Assembly: GCA_947624375.1 (NCBI GenBank)
Contig: CANQKD010000015.1
Span: 1-58,355, forward strand
Reading direction: 5' to 3'
DNA: 58,355 nucleotides
Source of the DNA: an uncultured Clostridia bacterium
GTDB taxonomy: Bacteria > Bacillota > Clostridia > Oscillospirales > Ruminococcaceae
The position numbers were made by a program, and so were the translations under genes. Position 1 is the first letter of the stretch. Each line of letters starts with the position of its first letter. This document shows positions 1 through 8,400 of this stretch, piece by piece. The notes under the pieces are model-generated. The model was not told the DNA's origin and did no database searches. It saw only the letters and a program-made list of their open reading frames with translations.

Positions 1-189
1 GCGGTCGAAAGATGTGAGCGAAGCGAAACAGATTTCGGGCACCGCAAGAGGGCAACGCCGAAGCGCTGCCTGTGGCATAAGAAGCTGTTTGTTGCGCTTA
101 CGCGCAAGCCTGCGGAGCTGTTCACCGCTCCAACTTTATTTTGGTTTTCTTCTCATTTTGAGTGAGCTAACACGTTCGCGCAACTCTAA

Positions 190-275
190 TCGAGGGGAAA
201 ACCATAGGGATATAGGGAGTGTATCTGCAAGGCAGGGCGCGCGCTCCACTCCCTACCCTAAGGTTTTCCCCTCGA
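190..275. repeat. Large imperfect palindrome
   Basis: The left arm (190-221) and right arm (247-275) can pair over about 28 bases in three blocks of 14, 5 and 9 bp, with small mismatches and bulges between them. The loop is about 25 bases. No T-run follows, so it is not an ordinary terminator. It could be a folded small RNA, a miniature inverted-repeat element or a protein-binding site. Confidence 0.7.
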
Positions 276-540
276 GCTCCTCATTCCTTACCCACACCTA
301 CGACCACGCGCTGAGCTTTGGTGAAAAGTCGCGACCTCTTCGCTCGGAACTTCGTGCCTTTGTGGAGGAGGCTAAATAGCGAAATACGCATAGGTTTTGT
401 TTGCAAGGCAACGGAGGTCAGTAGTGCGGGAACATGAATTGCAACGTACTGCGGAAAATTTGCAGTACGGGCAAGACCGACTTTCTTGCTTCTTGTAAAA
501 CGCAGGTATGAAAAGTTTTCGCAAAGCCTTAAAAACCGTT

Positions 541-573
541 TCTTACTTCTAACTTCTTACCTCTAACCTCTAG
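541..573. repeat. Heptameric tandem repeat block (TCTAAC type)
   Basis: The sequence repeats with a 7-base period on the pattern YTTCTAA/YCTCTAA. The same family recurs at 941-973, 4330-4505, 41206-41355 and 57187-57503, always outside genes. Confidence 0.75.
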
Positions 574-599
574 CAGCGGCGCGCCTGCCGTATGGGGCT

Positions 600-720
600 T
601 TCGCCGTCTGCGGACGGCGACGGGGGTTTCACCCCTCGACCCTGATGACCCTTTTGAAAAAGGCTTGACCGAAAACTTTTAATTTCTTGACAGGGTTTAA
701 AAACTTTGCGCATTGTGGAG
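600..720 (+). repeat. Dispersed intergenic repeat, copy A
   Basis: Shared order of parts: a G/C-rich hairpin, a CCCTTTT...AAAAGG hairpin, GACCGAAAACTTTT, then TTCTTGACAGGG and an AAACTTTGCG end. Copies B (4112-4262, inverted), C (4507-4640) and D (53972-54120) have the same order. Confidence 0.75.
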
Positions 721-940
721 CGTTGAACGCGCTCCTGCGCCGCGCGACAGCGCAAATAATAAACACACCATTAAAACAACGCGCAAAGTGTTGGCGGCAA
801 AGGAAAAAAGCCCATCACACCGCAAGGTGTGCGCCGCCGACCGTTTTTGGCGGCGAGGGATTTTTTCTGCACTTGACCGACATTTATGGCGGTCAACGTG
901 TGCTCTGCGCACAAACTTTAGTCAATTAGCAGGTTAAAAG

Positions 941-2596
<1,656 letters not shown>

Positions 2597-2623
2597 TATA
2601 GCATATAAAAGCGGTGATGTAAA

Positions 2624-4063
2624 ATGAGTATCCATGAAGAATGCGGTGTGTTCGGCGTTATTGCGCCGCAGCCGATAAACGTTGCAGGAATAACCTATTA
2701 CGGGCTGTATGCTTTGCAGCACCGCGGTCAGGAAAGCTGCGGCATTGTTGTGAATGATGACGGCGTGTTCGTATCGCATAAAGATCTGGGGCTTGTCAGC
2801 GAGGTCTTTTCGGGCGATGTGCTTACTCACCTGCCCAAAGGCAGTATGGCTGTAGGGCATTGCAGATACGGCACAACAGGCGGCAACAATCGCAACAACT
2901 GCCAGCCTATCGAGGTCAACCACCAAAAGGGCAGAATGGCTCTTGCGCACAACGGCAATCTCAGCAACGCAGCCCAGCTTAGAAACGCTCTGGAGCTGGA
3001 GGGAGCTATCTTCCACACCACCAGCGACACGGAAACTATCGCTTACATAGTTACCAAAGAGCGGCTGAAAGCGCCGTCTATTGAAGAAGCCCTCAGCAGG
3101 GCTATGGACAAGCTTGACGGTGCGTATTCGCTGGTGCTCATGTCTCCGCAGAAGCTTATCTGCGCCAGAGATCCATACGGCTTCAGACCCCTTTGCTATG
3201 GCGTTACCGCCGACGGAGTGTATGTTGTGGCATCCGAAAGCTGCGCTTTGAAAGCTGTGGGAGCGGAGCTTGTAAGAGAGCTGCTGCCCGGCGAGATACT
3301 GGTTTTCAGTAAAAACGGCGTTGTTTCGCGCACCGAGCACTGCAATAAAAAACCGCAGAAACTTTGCGTTTTTGAGTATATATATTTTGCAAGACCCGAT
3401 TCTGTCATAGACGGCGTTTCTGTGCATTCTGCAAGGCTCGAAGCAGGCAGGATACTTGCCAGATCTCACCCGGTCGATGCTGATATAGTCGTCGGCGTAC
3501 CCGATTCAGGTCTTGATGCCGCTCTGGGATTCAGTCTGGAGTCCGGCATACCATACGGCATAGGTCTTATAAAAAATAAGTATATAGGCAGAACTTTCAT
3601 ATCACCCCAGCAGGGCGACAGGCTCGACAAGGTGCGTATAAAGCTTTCTGCCATTGAAGAAACGGTCAAAGATAAGCGCATAGTGCTGATAGACGACAGC
3701 ATAGTAAGAGGCACTACGAGCGGAAGAATTGTAAAGCTGCTGCGCGAGGCAGGCGCAAAGGAGATACACATGAGGATATCCTCGCCGCCGTTTCTGCACC
3801 CGTGCTATTACGGCACGGACATCGACTCGGAGGAGCATTTGATAGCGGCTCATCATACCGTAGATGAAATAGCGCAGATCATAGGCGCTGACAGCCTGGG
3901 GTATCTGCCAGAGGAGCAGCTGGGGGCTCTGGCGAGAACAGAGGGCTACTGCCGCGCTTGTTTCAGCGGCGACTACCCCACCCCGATACCCACAGACACA
4001 AGGAAAGACCGTTTTGAACAGAAGCTCTCCGAGGGCAAGCAGATGGAGTTTTCTTTCACGTGA
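2624..4063 (+). CDS. purF: Amidophosphoribosyltransferase
   Basis: Catalyses the first committed step of purine synthesis, PRPP plus glutamine to phosphoribosylamine. The protein (479 aa) begins MSIHEECGVFGV. Cys7 is the expected N-terminal nucleophile after removal of a short propeptide. The PRPP-binding motif VLIDDSIVRGTT is present. Cysteines in KLCVFEYIYFARPDS, HPCYYGTDI and YCRACFSG match the iron-sulfur ligands of the Bacillus-type enzyme, so this is the oxygen-sensitive Fe-S form. It lies 27 bases downstream of pyrG, coupling purine and pyrimidine synthesis genes. The other pur genes are not in the window. The ribosome site is weak, which fits translation from a shared transcript. Confidence 0.97.
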   Translation: MSIHEECGVFGVIAPQPINVAGITYYGLYALQHRGQESCGIVVNDDGVFVSHKDLGLVSEVFSGDVLTHLPKGSMAVGHCRYGTTGGNNRNNCQPIEVNHQKGRMALAHNGNLSNAAQLRNALELEGAIFHTTSDTETIAYIVTKERLKAPSIEEALSRAMDKLDGAYSLVLMSPQKLICARDPYGFRPLCYGVTADGVYVVASESCALKAVGAELVRELLPGEILVFSKNGVVSRTEHCNKKPQKLCVFEYIYFARPDSVIDGVSVHSARLEAGRILARSHPVDADIVVGVPDSGLDAALGFSLESGIPYGIGLIKNKYIGRTFISPQQGDRLDKVRIKLSAIEETVKDKRIVLIDDSIVRGTTSGRIVKLLREAGAKEIHMRISSPPFLHPCYYGTDIDSEEHLIAAHHTVDEIAQIIGADSLGYLPEEQLGALARTEGYCRACFSGDYPTPIPTDTRKDRFEQKLSEGKQMEFSFT

Positions 4064-4067
4064 TTTC

Positions 4068-4096
4068 TTGACATAAGGGTAATTTTAGTGTATAAT
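4068..4096 (+). promoter_or_regulatory. Consensus sigma-A promoter directly after purF
   Basis: TTGACA (4068-4073), a 17-base spacer and TATAAT (4091-4096): both boxes are perfect. The first credible gene downstream is about 590 bases away at 4691, with repeats in between, so the transcript would have a very long leader or be a small RNA. Confidence 0.75.
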
Positions 4097-4111
4097 AGTG
4101 GTATACTAAAT

Positions 4112-4262
4112 ATGTTTCGCGCTTACGCGCGGCGCAGGAGCGCACACGTTGACCGCCACCATGCGCAAAGCTTTTAAATCTTGTCAAGAAATTAAAAGTT
4201 TTCGATCGACCCTTTTTCAAAAGGGTCGCAGGGGTACGGGGGCGGCGCCCCCGAAAACGCAT
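4112..4262 (-). repeat. Dispersed intergenic repeat, copy B (inverted)
   Basis: Reverse-complement copy of the element at 600-720: GCGCAAAGCTTTTAAA, then TTGTCAAGAAA, AAAGTTTTCGATCGACC, a CCTTTTTCAAAAGGG hairpin, then a GC-rich block. It is followed at 4290-4312 by a short palindrome (CTAAACAGTCC/GGACTGTTTAG) that also lies beside copy D. Confidence 0.75.
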
Positions 4263-4329
4263 CAGGCGCTCTGCAAGAGGTGAATTTCTAAACAGTCCGG
4301 TGGACTGTTTAGAAAGAGGAGAGGCTCAG

Positions 4330-4505
4330 CTATTAGAAGCAAGATTACGAGAAGCAAGAGGTTAGATGAGCATTTTGAAAAGTTTGCGCAAAGCTATAAA
4401 AAGCAATTTCTTGCCTCTTGCTTCTATCTAAACCGCAGGAGTGACAAGTTTGCACAAAGACAGAAAAAGACTTTTCTAACTTCTAACATCTCACCTCTAA
4501 CCTCT
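4330..4505. repeat. Heptameric repeat block with inverted halves
   Basis: It opens with GAAGCAAGA/GAGGTTAGA units in one orientation (4330-4365) and continues with TCTTGCC/TCTTGCT and TCTAACT units in the opposite orientation (4411-4505), so the block could fold back on itself. Confidence 0.65.
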
Positions 4506-4506
4506 A

Positions 4507-4640
4507 GCAGCGGAGCGCACTCCGTGTTTTTGGGGGCTTTGCCCCCATGCCCCCACAAGCCTTTTGTAAAAGGCTTGACCGAAAACTTTTCCTTTTTTGA
4601 CAAGACTTAAAACTTTTGCGTGCTGCAAAAATTTTTACGC
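4507..4640 (+). repeat. Dispersed intergenic repeat, copy C
   Basis: GGGGGCTTTGCCCCC hairpin, GCCTTTTGTAAAAGGC hairpin, TTGACCGAAAACTTTTCC, TTTTTTGACAAGACTT, then AAAACTTTTGCG. Same order as copies A and D. Confidence 0.75.
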
Positions 4641-4690
4641 CTTGCCGTTTTTATTACTGCAATATTACTTAGATCACAAGGAGTTATTTT

Positions 4691-5998
4691 ATGTATTGGT
4701 ACGAAAGATCGATATTTTATCACATCTATCCCCTCGGTTTCTGCGGCGCTCAGAAGCAAAACGACTTCACCTCGCAGCCCACTCATGACATCTTAAAAGT
4801 CATCGACATTATACCGCATATCAAGAAAATGGGCTTTACAGCGGTGTATTTCGGTCCCGTGTTCGAGTCCTCCGCCCACGGCTATGATACAGCGGACTAC
4901 ACAAAAATAGACCGCAGGCTGGGCACCGACGACGACTTCAAAAAGGTGTGCGATGAGCTTCACAAAAACGGCATTAAAGTCGTTCTTGACGGCGTTTTCA
5001 ACCACGTCGGCAGAGAGTTCTGGGCGTTCAAAGACGTCAGGGAAAAGAAGTTTTCCTCTCCCTACAAAGACTGGTTTCAGGTAAGAGACGGCAATTCCTG
5101 CTATAACGACGGCTTTTATTACGAGGGCTGGGAGGGTCACTACGAGCTGGTCAAGCTCAACCTCTGGAATGGCGATGTGAAGAATTATATAAAAGAGTGT
5201 ATCACAGGCTGGGTCGAAAAGTTTGATATCGACGGTCTGCGGCTTGATGTCGCGTACTGCTTAGAGCCGCAGTTTCTCAAAGAGCTGCGCGGTAACTGCA
5301 AGTGGCTCAAAGAAGACTTCTGGCTGCTCGGCGAAACGCTCCACGGCGATTACAACCGCTGGATGAACCCCGAAATGCTCGACAGCGTGACCAATTACGA
5401 GTGCTATAAGGGCATTTACTCCGCGTTCAATTCAATGAATATGTTCGAGATAGCGCACTCTATACAGCGCCAGTTCGGCAAGGAAAACTGGTGTCTCTAC
5501 CGCGGCAAAAAACTGTACTGTTTTGTGGATAACCACGATGTCAGCCGCATAGCTACGATACTCACAAACAAAGCGCACCTGCCGCTTGTCTATACTCTGC
5601 TGTTCACAATGCCCGGTATTCCGTCTGTGTACTATATGAGCGAGTTCGGCGAGCAGGGCGATAAAGCGCACGGTGACGATGCCCTGCGCAAGCCCTTTGA
5701 AATGAGAGAAGATACCGAGCTTACAGAGCATATTGCAGCGCTGGCAAAAGCGCATACCGAGAGTGATGCCCTTTGTGACGGCGATTATACCCAGCTTGCG
5801 CTTACCAACCGCCAGTATGCGTTCGCGCGTGCGGCAGGCGAAAACGGCGCAGTCACGATGATAAACGCCGACGAGGGCGAGTATACGTTCAATGTAAATT
5901 ACGGCAGCGGCTGGAAAGATATTTTCACCGGCGAGGAGGCTGATCTTTCTCAGCCCGTAACGCTTAAAGGGTATAGCTCAAAGGTGTTTGTAAAGTAA
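4691..5998 (+). CDS. GH13 alpha-amylase family glycosidase, intracellular
   Basis: An alpha-glucan hydrolase or transferase of the TIM-barrel GH13 family, 435 aa with no signal peptide, so it acts inside the cell on imported malto-oligosaccharides or glycogen. The four GH13 regions are visible: VLDGVFNHVG (I), DGLRLDVAY (II, nucleophile Asp), LLGETLHG (III, acid/base Glu) and FVDNHDVSR (IV, third Asp). The short N-terminus leads straight into the barrel, with no neopullulanase-type N domain. ATG 4691 follows AAGGAG (4678-4683) at good spacing; an out-of-frame upstream ATG was not used. Exact specificity cannot be read from sequence. It is flanked by repeats and stands alone. Confidence 0.9.
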   Translation: MYWYERSIFYHIYPLGFCGAQKQNDFTSQPTHDILKVIDIIPHIKKMGFTAVYFGPVFESSAHGYDTADYTKIDRRLGTDDDFKKVCDELHKNGIKVVLDGVFNHVGREFWAFKDVREKKFSSPYKDWFQVRDGNSCYNDGFYYEGWEGHYELVKLNLWNGDVKNYIKECITGWVEKFDIDGLRLDVAYCLEPQFLKELRGNCKWLKEDFWLLGETLHGDYNRWMNPEMLDSVTNYECYKGIYSAFNSMNMFEIAHSIQRQFGKENWCLYRGKKLYCFVDNHDVSRIATILTNKAHLPLVYTLLFTMPGIPSVYYMSEFGEQGDKAHGDDALRKPFEMREDTELTEHIAALAKAHTESDALCDGDYTQLALTNRQYAFARAAGENGAVTMINADEGEYTFNVNYGSGWKDIFTGEEADLSQPVTLKGYSSKVFVK

Positions 5999-6030
5999 TA
6001 TAGTGCAGTCGCCCCTCATATGCGGGGGGC

Positions 6031-6054
6031 GGCGTTTACGCAAGAGTAAGCGCC
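6031..6054 (+). terminator. Hairpin downstream of the glycosidase gene
   Basis: GGCGTTTAC (6031-6039) pairs with GTAAGCGCC (6046-6054) with one G-U pair. A-rich and then T-rich sequence follows. It probably ends or protects the upstream transcript. Confidence 0.5.
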
Positions 6055-6078
6055 ACAAAAAAATTTTTGCAAAAGGTA

Positions 6079-6107
6079 TTGCAAAATAAAATAAAGTATG
6101 TTATAAT
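6079..6107 (+). promoter_or_regulatory. Promoter of tRNA-Pro
   Basis: TTGCAA (6079-6084), 17-base spacer, TATAAT (6102-6107), 11 bases before the mature tRNA start. Confidence 0.7.
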
Positions 6108-6118
6108 AGATAGGTCGT

Positions 6119-6196
6119 CGGGGTGTGGCGCAGTTTGGCTAGCGCGCTACCTTGGGGTGGTAGAGGCCGTGGGTTCAAGTCCCGCCACTCCGACCA
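6119..6196 (+). tRNA. tRNA-Pro (anticodon GGG), integration target
   Basis: The acceptor stem CGGGGTG pairs with CACTCCG, and CCA is encoded. The anticodon stem CTACC/GGTAG encloses the loop TTGGGGT, giving anticodon GGG. The 18 bases at its 3' end (GTCCCGCCACTCCGACCA) recur at 6281-6298 and 33005-33022, marking this tRNA as the attachment site of integrated elements. Confidence 0.95.
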
Positions 6197-6204
6197 ATAA
6201 AAAA

Positions 6205-6241
6205 AGAATACCTCGAGGAAATCGAGAGGTATTCTTTTTTT
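6205..6241 (+). terminator. Rho-independent terminator after tRNA-Pro
   Basis: AGAATACCTC (6205-6214) pairs perfectly with GAGGTATTCT (6226-6235), followed by a T-run. A slightly diverged copy lies at about 6394-6430, part of a 187-bp duplication. Confidence 0.8.
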
Positions 6242-6252
6242 ATTCTGGTTCG

Positions 6253-6298
6253 GTACGGGAATTGAACCCACTGGAGCAACGTCCCGCCACTCCGACCA
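6253..6298. repeat. Relic attachment site next to tRNA-Pro
   Basis: GTACGGGAATTGAA is followed by CCCACTGGAGCAAC and then the 18-bp tRNA-Pro end. The same arrangement closes the tandem array at 32977-33022. Only 84 bases separate the tRNA end from the second copy of the tRNA end, so this looks like the footprint of an element that has been lost or reduced. Confidence 0.65.
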
Positions 6299-6322
6299 GC
6301 AGCGTAACGCTGCACCTATTTT

Positions 6323-6352
6323 CGGGGTACAAAGTGGTGTACCCCGATTTTT
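6323..6352 (+). terminator. Terminator in old tRNA flank
   Basis: CGGGGTAC/GTACCCCG stem followed by ATTTTTG. The preceding GCAGCGTAACGCTGC palindrome and this hairpin resemble sequences after the tRNA cluster at 56986-57000 and 57881-57909. This stretch was therefore probably the original 3' flank of tRNA-Pro. Confidence 0.65.
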
Positions 6353-6440
6353 GTTCCCGTGAAAGTAATAAGTGATTATCAGAAATAGCAGAAGAATACC
6401 TCGAGGCAATCGAGATGTATTCTTTTTTTATTCTGGTTCG

Positions 6441-6458
6441 GTACGGGAATTGAAAATC
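6441..6458. repeat. Left attachment repeat of element 1
   Basis: GTACGGGAATTGAAAATC, identical to 18775-18792. The shorter core GTACGGGAAT(T/C)GAA also occurs at 6253 and 32977. Read in reverse it resembles the T-arm end of a tRNA. Confidence 0.75.
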
Positions 6459-6572
6459 CCCCAGTGATTTATCTGATTTTCAGTAAATTTGAAAAAATGC
6501 GGAAAATACGGCGTTTCAGAGCAAGTTAGAAAAGCTCACTTACTCTGTTTTATGCCAACTTTTTGTGATGAT

Positions 6573-6592
6573 AAAGAACAAATAAAGAACAA
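6573..6592. repeat. Paired direct repeat near left end of element 1
   Basis: AAAGAACAA appears twice, separated by two bases. By position it may be an integrase or excisionase arm site, like the paired repeats at the other element ends. The motif differs from the one at the right end of this element. Confidence 0.4.
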
Positions 6593-6681
6593 GAATCACA
6601 TCACAGCGTATCTTTTCAAATCTATTGTTGATCGGATTTTTTCATTTCAGATGAAAAGAAAGTCAAACTGGAGGTTTTACA

Positions 6682-6954
6682 ATTAGTAGAAATATTCTCG
6701 ATGAACTTTATGACTATGACCTGTTCCACCTGACCGAGATTGATGATACAGACGGAGCATACAGAGCAGCTCTCGACAGGCTTGTTAAAGCAGAAGCTGA
6801 GTTGAAGAAAGCATATCCCGATAATGACGAAATCCTCGATGAGTACCAGTCAGCGGACATTGAGCTGCACAACCTCTTCAACCGCAATGAGTTCCGCAAG
6901 GGCTTCAAGGTCGGCGCACAGCTCGTCCTTGAAATGATAAAGCCCATAAAGTGA
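6682..6954 (+). CDS. DUF6809-like small protein, apparent ATT start
   Basis: A 90-residue acidic helical protein whose N-terminus reads SRNILDELYDYDLF and whose C-terminus reads FRKGFKVGAQLVLEMIKPIK. The pattern (ILDELY at the start, F-x-GF-x-x-GA-x-L-x-x-EM at the end) resembles DUF6809 proteins of clostridial mobile elements; function unknown. No ATG, GTG or TTG lies in frame near the start. GGAGG at 6670-6675 is correctly spaced before ATT at 6682, and the frame is closed by TGA just upstream at 6652. The start is therefore either a rare ATT or the result of a mutated start codon. Element 2 has no counterpart at this position. A perfect palindrome follows the stop. Confidence 0.65.
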   Translation: MSRNILDELYDYDLFHLTEIDDTDGAYRAALDRLVKAEAELKKAYPDNDEILDEYQSADIELHNLFNRNEFRKGFKVGAQLVLEMIKPIK

Positions 6955-6960
6955 GCAGAT

Positions 6961-6982
6961 TTTTGGACAAAAATGTCCAAAA
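6961..6982. terminator. Perfect palindrome after the DUF6809-like gene
   Basis: TTTTGGACA/TGTCCAAAA, a 9-bp stem with a four-base loop. The arm ends are A/T tracts, so it could terminate in both directions or serve as an operator. Confidence 0.5.
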
Positions 6983-7069
6983 GTCCATAGTTAAAGTACA
7001 ATCATTCAACTTCATATCACGGAATACATTTTTGAACACCGTGAAAGACCATAACGGAGGTTATAACTT

Positions 7070-7486
7070 ATGAGTAGATACAAGAGCGAACAGACCGCAT
7101 ACAGCCAACTGAAAAAGAAATACGTTCCGCTATGGCGACTGGACACCAACACCGTGATTGTCACCCACTTAAATGCTGAAACGCAGACCGAGGAGAGCAA
7201 GACCTATCACACCGACTTCATCAGGTATCATCTTCATTATTCAGACAGCAAATGCCCCGACAGACTTCGCAGGCTCGTCAACGATGGTAGGATTATTCAG
7301 TACCTTGATGATATGGAACGGAAAGTCAGTGAAGCTATCTCACGCCAGGTCGAACTTTGGAAGCAGACCGATAGTGCCTATCAGAAAGCTGTCCACAGCG
7401 GTGATGCCGAGAAAATGCTCGGTCTGGAGAACTGCTTCATCTATATGGCAAGAGAAGCTGTGTTTGAGTGTATGGTTTATATTTGA
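7070..7486 (+). CDS. TnpV-like small protein of element 1
   Basis: A 138-residue basic protein starting MSRYKSEQTAYSQLKKKYVP, with TAACGGAGGTTATAACTT as ribosome region before ATG 7070. The C-terminal half is helical. Its pattern RRLVNDGRIIQYLDDMERKVSEA...MAREAVFECMVYI resembles TnpV, a small accessory protein of clostridial transposons: the L..SGKL..HL..ID...E.M and EEIVL.E.VY segments. Element 2 has a close paralogue at 19054-19470. It sits at the left edge of the variable cargo and ends in a strong UUCG-loop terminator. Function is unknown; TnpV membership is moderate. Confidence 0.6.
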   Translation: MSRYKSEQTAYSQLKKKYVPLWRLDTNTVIVTHLNAETQTEESKTYHTDFIRYHLHYSDSKCPDRLRRLVNDGRIIQYLDDMERKVSEAISRQVELWKQTDSAYQKAVHSGDAEKMLGLENCFIYMAREAVFECMVYI

Positions 7487-7493
7487 GAGCAGA

Positions 7494-7525
7494 CGGCTGT
7501 GCCTTCGGGTACAGCCGTTGTTTTT
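7494..7525 (+). terminator. Terminator with TTCG tetraloop, left border of cargo
   Basis: GGCTGTGCC, loop TTCG, GGTACAGCC (one G-U pair), then a T-run. The same structure with compensating changes occurs at 19479-19508. In both elements the cargo genes of the opposite strand end immediately after it. Confidence 0.85.
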
Positions 7526-7540
7526 AGAGATACCGTTCCA

Positions 7541-8386
7541 TCATATTAAATCAATGTTGGATGGGATAGTAAGGTTATTGCTAAAAAATACATATTCTTT
7601 TGCTTTACCGCTATTACTTGCAGAGTAGTTTATTCTGATTTCTGCTTTTCTGAAGTCCTTGTATAGTTCTGTAACCAGCGGACATATATCATAAGTAACT
7701 ATCCACTTCCTTCTGCATTTTGCAATCAGTTCTGACAATGATTTATGATCTTCTTTTGTAAATGCATTCTGATATAGCTGAGACCCTTTTACTACATATG
7801 GAGGATCAAAATTAATGAATGTTTTATAATAATGATTTAACAGTCCGCTGGATAAAAACTCTAATGTATCAAGATTGGTTATGACTATATTATCCTTTTT
7901 TTGTGCAATATTCCTTATCTTTTCAATTAACGCTTTTTTATTAAATCTTGCATCAATCTTATATGTACCAGTTTGTTCTCGTCCACCGATAATTCCGCCT
8001 TTTATTACACCTGATCTATTAGTTCTATTTAAATAGAATGCAGAAAAACCCATATCGAAAATACTTTCTGTATGACTGAAATATACTTTTCTTTGATTGT
8101 CCCATTCATTTACAGAGATATCTGATTCTTCTATTTTTTGACAGAAATCATCTGTATAGTTTAATATGCAATACCAAATAGAATATATTGCAAAATCTAA
8201 ATCATTGATAATAATTCTTTTTACATCATTATTCAATAAAAGTTTTATGGCCAAACCTGCACCACCAGCAAAAGGCTCAATATATGTTTCGCCAAGCAGA
8301 TCATTATTCGATATTATTTCTTTTACAAAAGGATAGATCTGAGTTTTTCCTCCGGGATATCTTAAAGGAGATAAATTACTTGGCAT
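7541..8386 (-). CDS. D12 (Dam-type) N6-adenine DNA methyltransferase
   Basis: A 281-residue alpha-group adenine methyltransferase that would transfer a methyl group from S-adenosylmethionine to DNA adenine. Motifs: LRYPGGKTQ at the N-terminus (typical of the D12 class), FAGGAGLAI (SAM-binding motif I) and NFDPPYV (catalytic motif IV, DPPY). Length is normal for the family. It is the last gene of a four-gene minus-strand group, 14 bases after the OLD-like ATPase gene, so the two are probably translated from one message. The methylase may mark self DNA against the nuclease partner; that is inference. The low G+C content compared with the element backbone points to separate acquisition. Confidence 0.9.
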   Translation of the reverse strand: MPSNLSPLRYPGGKTQIYPFVKEIISNNDLLGETYIEPFAGGAGLAIKLLLNNDVKRIIINDLDFAIYSIWYCILNYTDDFCQKIEESDISVNEWDNQRKVYFSHTESIFDMGFSAFYLNRTNRSGVIKGGIIGGREQTGTYKIDARFNKKALIEKIRNIAQKKDNIVITNLDTLEFLSSGLLNHYYKTFINFDPPYVVKGSQLYQNAFTKEDHKSLSELIAKCRRKWIVTYDICPLVTELYKDFRKAEIRINYSASNSGKAKEYVFFSNNLTIPSNIDLI

Positions 8387-8400
8387 ATCTATACACCGCC

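Noticed and set aside
14-379. 121-codon open frame at the window start
   Set aside because: No ribosome site, low-complexity composition, and it runs through the large palindrome and a repeat that recurs at 53620; not a gene.
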